Shown here: in pieces, positions 42,323-45,460 of the stretch
How the letters are laid out: each line of letters opens with the position of its first letter
How positions within the stretch are numbered: the stretch's first letter is position 1
Assembly (NCBI GenBank): GCA_945889645.1
Contig: CAMDCA010000010.1
Coordinates: 1-45,460 of the forward strand
Origin: Rhizobium sp. Q54
GTDB taxonomy: Bacteria; Pseudomonadota; Alphaproteobacteria; UBA2966; CAIVPW01
Length of the DNA stretch: 45,460 nucleotides
Direction: 5' to 3'
The notes under the pieces: generated by a model
Told to the model about the DNA's origin: nothing
The model's database searches: none
Seen by the model: the letters and a program-made list of their open reading frames with translations, nothing else
Made by a program: the position numbers and the translations under genes

Positions 42323-44500
42323 CTACTCCGCCGGTTGTGGCATCGGTGCGCCGATGCCGATGCCATCGTCGACGCGCGCCTGCTTGCGCTTCTTGCGCGC
42401 GATGAGCGGTGGGCACTTGTCGTGGTCGTAGTAGTCGACCTGACAGTCGAGGCACTGCAGGCACTCGTTCATATTGATCTGTCCGGTCGGCTCGATGGCG
42501 CCGACAGGGCAGTCCGCCTCGCAGATGCGACATTGGGTGCCGCACTGCGGCTTGCGGCGCAGCCACTGAAACATGTGGATGCGGCCGAATACGGCCAGCG
42601 CGCCACCCAGCGGGCACAGGAAGCGGCAGTAGAAGCGCTCGACGAACAGGCCGGCGCCGAGCAACGCGACGGCGTACAGGACGAACGGCAGCTCGCGCAT
42701 GAATTTGACGTTGATCGCGGTCTTGAACGGCTCGAGTTCCTCAAGCTGGTTGGCCATATCGACCGAGTACAGGCCGATGCCGAGGATGCCTACGGCCGCG
42801 ATGTACTTCACCACCCACAAGCGCTCCTGCACGCCGCGCGGGATCTTGACCTGCGGGACGCGCAGCAGCAGCGCGAGCTTGTTCGACAGCTCCTGCAGCG
42901 CGCCAAACGGGCACAGCCAGCCACAGAACACGCCGCGGCCGAGCACGAACAGAGTGACGGCAATGTAGATGCCGAGAATGAAGAACAGCGGGTCGAGCAG
43001 GAACGTGTCGATCCCTGTGCCGGTGAACGGCGCCTGCAGGTACGACAGGATGTTGATGATCGAGAACTGCGCGCCGACCCACCAGCCCAGCCAGCCGAGC
43101 GTGAACGTCAGAACGCCGACGCGCACGACATTGTAGGCCGTGCGGTTGCGCGCCAGGATGTCCTGGAACACGAACACCAGTGTCACGATCGTCAGCAGCG
43201 CGCCGAGAATGCCGATGTTGATGGTCTGCGACTCCCACGCCTCGACCCACACCGGCTTCGGGGGCGGCGGGGGCAGCAGCTTGTGGATGTCCGGCAGGTT
43301 GTAGGCGAGTGGAATTTCGATGGTCAGCGCCGCACCCTGGGCGTTGTGCCCCGGCACCATCAGCACGACTTGGTAGGTCCGCAACGGATCGATGCCGGCG
43401 CTGGCCGGAATGAAGAACACCATGTTGTCGCGCCGCGGCAGGAACGTGCCGAGGCTCACGGCCGGCGCCATGCGCTGGTACATGTCGCGGTTGAAGCGGA
43501 CGACGGTGTTGCCCTGCACCAGCTTGACTTGATCGAACTGGTAGCCGAGGTCGCGATTGAAATGGCTGTTGGAGGCGAACGAGAAGAATCCGTCCGCGCC
43601 CATCCACACCGTTAGGCCGTCGGCCTGGCGCGCTGTCATTTCGCGGAAGCGCGTGTCGCCGAACAGGTTGTTGCCGATCGACGCCGGAGTCGCCAGCGCC
43701 GTCATGAAGGTGATGAAGGGCTCGTCTAGCGACTGCAGTTGGTACATCTGCTGGTCGGGCACTGCTCCCGGACCGGCCTGCGTCTCGAAGCGCTTGATGA
43801 TTTCGCGCACGGTGATGTCGGTGCGCGCCACCGAACCCTTCGCCAGCAACTCATCGCCTGTGTAGACGGCGAAGCCCTTGCGATCCAGCGCCGGCTCGGT
43901 GATGACCTGGAACGCCTCGCCTTTGACATGGGCCGTGTAGACGCGTTCCACGGCGCTCTGCATGCCGGCTTTGAAGGCGCGGCCAGATGTGCTCGCGCCG
44001 CGCAGCAGGTCGGGGTTGACCGTGCGCCACGTGTCCACGGTCGCCGAGGCGAATCCGGCGATGAACTGGTCCAGGCGCGCCTGAGGCACGCCTCGTCCAA
44101 TGATGGTTTCGCTATGGGCCTGCAACACGGCACCGGTCATCTTGCCGTCGACCGTCATGCCGCCGACCAAGTCGAACGCGCGGCCCGCATATCCGGTCGC
44201 GTTGACCACGTCGAGAGTCGAGAAGATGTAGCCCTTCAGTTCGCCGCCGATGCGCACCTCGAGGGCGAGGGGGCGTCCCGGCGCCGGTGTCACCGTCTCG
44301 GCTCCGGGGAACAACGCTTGGATCGTTTCCGGTTTCAGGCGCGGCGTCAGCCCGTCCTTGTCGGTTGCGGCTGCAGCCGGTGCGCGTGCCTGGGCGTTGG
44401 CATCGGGCGCCGGTAGTGCGATCCAGGTGGCGATGCTGGTTGCAGCAACGAGCACAACCGCGCGGCCAACGCGCCGCGACCAACCCTGAAATCTCAGCAT
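42323..44500 (-). CDS. NosR/NirI-type polyferredoxin
   Basis: A 725-residue membrane electron-transfer protein. Signal segment (about 13-32), periplasmic FMN-binding domain (about 80-220), a periplasmic region, then five or six membrane helices (about 400-640) with two NosR-type motifs CGWLCPFGAL and CRFLCPLGGAL, and a cytoplasmic tail with two 4Fe-4S sites (CGTQCRICEADCPVGAI; CLQCLDCQVDYYDHDKCPP). The flavinylation motif is RGAST instead of SGAT, so covalent FMN is uncertain. In nitrous oxide operons NosR passes electrons to NosZ, but no nosZ is here. ATG 44500 has GAGGGG upstream; an in-frame extension reaches 44695. Confidence 0.88.
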   Translation of the reverse strand: MLRFQGWSRRVGRAVVLVAATSIATWIALPAPDANAQARAPAAAATDKDGLTPRLKPETIQALFPGAETVTPAPGRPLALEVRIGGELKGYIFSTLDVVNATGYAGRAFDLVGGMTVDGKMTGAVLQAHSETIIGRGVPQARLDQFIAGFASATVDTWRTVNPDLLRGASTSGRAFKAGMQSAVERVYTAHVKGEAFQVITEPALDRKGFAVYTGDELLAKGSVARTDITVREIIKRFETQAGPGAVPDQQMYQLQSLDEPFITFMTALATPASIGNNLFGDTRFREMTARQADGLTVWMGADGFFSFASNSHFNRDLGYQFDQVKLVQGNTVVRFNRDMYQRMAPAVSLGTFLPRRDNMVFFIPASAGIDPLRTYQVVLMVPGHNAQGAALTIEIPLAYNLPDIHKLLPPPPPKPVWVEAWESQTINIGILGALLTIVTLVFVFQDILARNRTAYNVVRVGVLTFTLGWLGWWVGAQFSIINILSYLQAPFTGTGIDTFLLDPLFFILGIYIAVTLFVLGRGVFCGWLCPFGALQELSNKLALLLRVPQVKIPRGVQERLWVVKYIAAVGILGIGLYSVDMANQLEELEPFKTAINVKFMRELPFVLYAVALLGAGLFVERFYCRFLCPLGGALAVFGRIHMFQWLRRKPQCGTQCRICEADCPVGAIEPTGQINMNECLQCLDCQVDYYDHDKCPPLIARKKRKQARVDDGIGIGAPMPQPAE

Positions 44501-44930
44501 CGACCCCTCATGCCCGGCACCCGCACGCCTTCGAAACGCGCCGTGCGAGCATTCACAGTAGCACGGCGGTGAATGGAACTTGCAGCAATAGGCGCGCCGC
44601 CCGTCGGCGGTCGCGTCGGCGCCGGGCGCCGCCACCATCGATGGGGCACACCCGGCGAGCAAGAGCAGGGTGGCGGCAGCAACTTCAATTCGCATCGGTC
44701 AAGCCTACGCCGGGCGGCAACTCCTGCCCGGCAGAATTTTCCCCTAGCGGACCGAGCGCAGGACCTTTGGCGCGCCGTGGCGGTCCGCAAACCCATTGAT
44801 CCGCCGCAACGAACCGCGGCTGGCGGTCCCTCGCACGGCGCTTGCAACGGCATGCCCAGCGAAACCGCTGCACGGCTTGTTAACCATCGTCGCTTAGCCT
44901 CGCAGCAGTGCCGCAATAGGGGAGTTGGCG
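44501..44930. other. Intergenic region; in-frame lipoprotein-like leader and a hairpin
   Basis: 430 bases between NosR-type gene and the rmlD-like gene. The minus-strand frame of the NosR-type gene continues upstream to an ATG at 44695, coding 65 residues with a lipobox-like LLLLAGC and a Cys-rich stretch (YCCKFHSPPCYCEC). No clear ribosome site precedes 44695. A 7-bp hairpin (GCCGGGC, 44709-44715 with 44726-44732) followed by AGAATTTT lies just beyond. Nothing else is recognised in the remainder. Confidence 0.35.
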
Positions 44931-45313
44931 ATGCGCGGAACGGTGTTGTTGCTCGGAGATACCGGCAAGGTCGGGACAGCGGTCAAAGCCGCCCTCGGAC
45001 CGCGGGTCACCGTTGTCGGCGCCAACACACGCACCCTCGACGCCTCCGATCTCAGCGCGGTGGAAGCCCTGGTGGACCAGGTGCGCCCCGACGCCATTGT
45101 CAACTGCGCCGCCTTCATGGGCGTCGACAACTGCGAGAAGGAGCCCGAGCGCGCCTTCCGCATGAACGTCATGATGCCGCGCCTGCTGGCACAGAAATCC
45201 GATCGCATGGGCTCGACGCTCGTGCACTTCTCATCCGAGAGCGTGTTCTCCGGCAAGAAGCGCGACTTCCACGGCGAGTCCGATACGCCCGATCCGATCA
45301 ACGTATACGGACT
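44931..45313 (+). pseudogene. dTDP-4-dehydrorhamnose-reductase-like gene, interrupted
   Basis: The first ~128 codons of a RmlD-type short-chain dehydrogenase: NAD site LLLGDTGKVGTAVKAALG, then DAIVNCAAFMGVDNCEKEPERAFRMNV and the DPINVYG that precedes the catalytic YxxxK of the family. The K, the C-terminal substrate part and the rest are missing: after VYG the DNA changes to the insertion sequence, adding a few foreign residues before a stop at 45335. AGGGGAG precedes the ATG at 44931. Confidence 0.85.
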
Positions 45314-45460
45314 TGTACGTCGTCAGAACTTTTGAGACAGGTGGGGTCCGGATTTAGCGGAGAGGTGGCCTCATCTTGGGTTGATATTTAGGCGGCGATT
45401 TTGCGGTGCTGCAAGCGCCGATGTTCGATGGTCTTCCGTTTGATGCGGGCCCGCTCGCGC
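45314..45460. mobile_element. Left end of an insertion sequence (partial)
   Basis: From about 45314 the sequence no longer fits the rmlD-like gene. It begins TGTACGTCGTCAGAAC, has GACAGGTGGGGTCCGG, and a transposase C-terminus reads in from the right on the minus strand. Starting with TG fits IS3- or IS481-like ends but does not settle the family. The right end lies outside the window, so no inverted repeat or target duplication can be checked. Confidence 0.6.
45388..45460 (-). CDS. Transposase C-terminus (partial)
   Basis: Minus-strand codons read a basic tail RARIKRKTIEHRRLQHRK followed by IAA and a TAA at 45388-45390; it opens off the window edge. Basic, Arg/Lys-rich tails like this are common on transposases, and its place inside the insertion-sequence end supports the call. 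The family is not determined. Confidence 0.45.
   Translation of the reverse strand, partial: RERARIKRKTIEHRRLQHRKIAA

Overview
The window is G+C-rich (by eye about two thirds) and reads as chromosomal DNA of an alphaproteobacterium. The pointers are a Usg-family protein, the DUF2849 and DUF934 genes inside a cysG-cysI-cysH sulfate-assimilation operon, a groESL operon with a CIRCE-type operator, and a large palindromic intergenic repeat of a kind common in that class. I place it no lower than class, with Rhodospirillales-like as a guess. No rRNA, tRNA or CRISPR was seen.

Left part (1-22.9 kb) is mostly housekeeping and stress genes: a CsoR-type repressor with a textbook operator divergent from an exported repeat protein; a small membrane-anchored protein; a two-domain and a one-domain cold-shock protein; a VOC protein with a divergent PEP carboxylase; a fluoride channel; an HtpX-like protease beside a hicA relic; usg; groES-groEL; a qorB/HxlR divergent pair; pcm; a Crp/Fnr regulator; a degenerate receiver fused to pentapeptide repeats; the overlapping operon cysG-DUF2849-cysI-(DUF934+cysH); and a proline iminopeptidase divergent from an FMN reductase.

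Right part (22.9-44.5 kb) is a dense set of exported or membrane redox and scaffold proteins, mostly on the minus strand. Its core is an eight-gene sulfur-oxidation operon: soxY, soxZ, a 112-aa anchored protein, a formylglycine-generating-enzyme-like protein, fccA, fccB, soxX and soxA. It has no soxB or soxCD in the window, and SoxY lacks the usual C-terminal GGCGG arm. Upstream lie a Tat-exported molybdenum hydroxylase (small and large subunits), a DUF1344-like protein, a triheme cytochrome c, and a broken type I secretion locus. Next come an exported TPR protein, an exported pentapeptide protein, a monoheme cytochrome with a periplasmic partner, a Sel1 protein, a membrane spermidine-synthase-like protein and a NosR/NirI-type polyferredoxin. 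The window ends in an rmlD-like gene cut by an insertion sequence.

How it could work together (inference): SoxYZ would carry a sulfur substrate that SoxXA loads, FccAB would oxidise sulfide or polysulfide, and the small cytochromes would pass electrons to the respiratory chain. The molybdenum hydroxylase plus triheme cytochrome is a second periplasmic dehydrogenase with its own terminators. The strongest candidate for something undescribed is the variant Sox operon: an altered SoxY, an FGE-like protein without catalytic cysteines, and a small protein whose close relative sits next to the CsoR locus.
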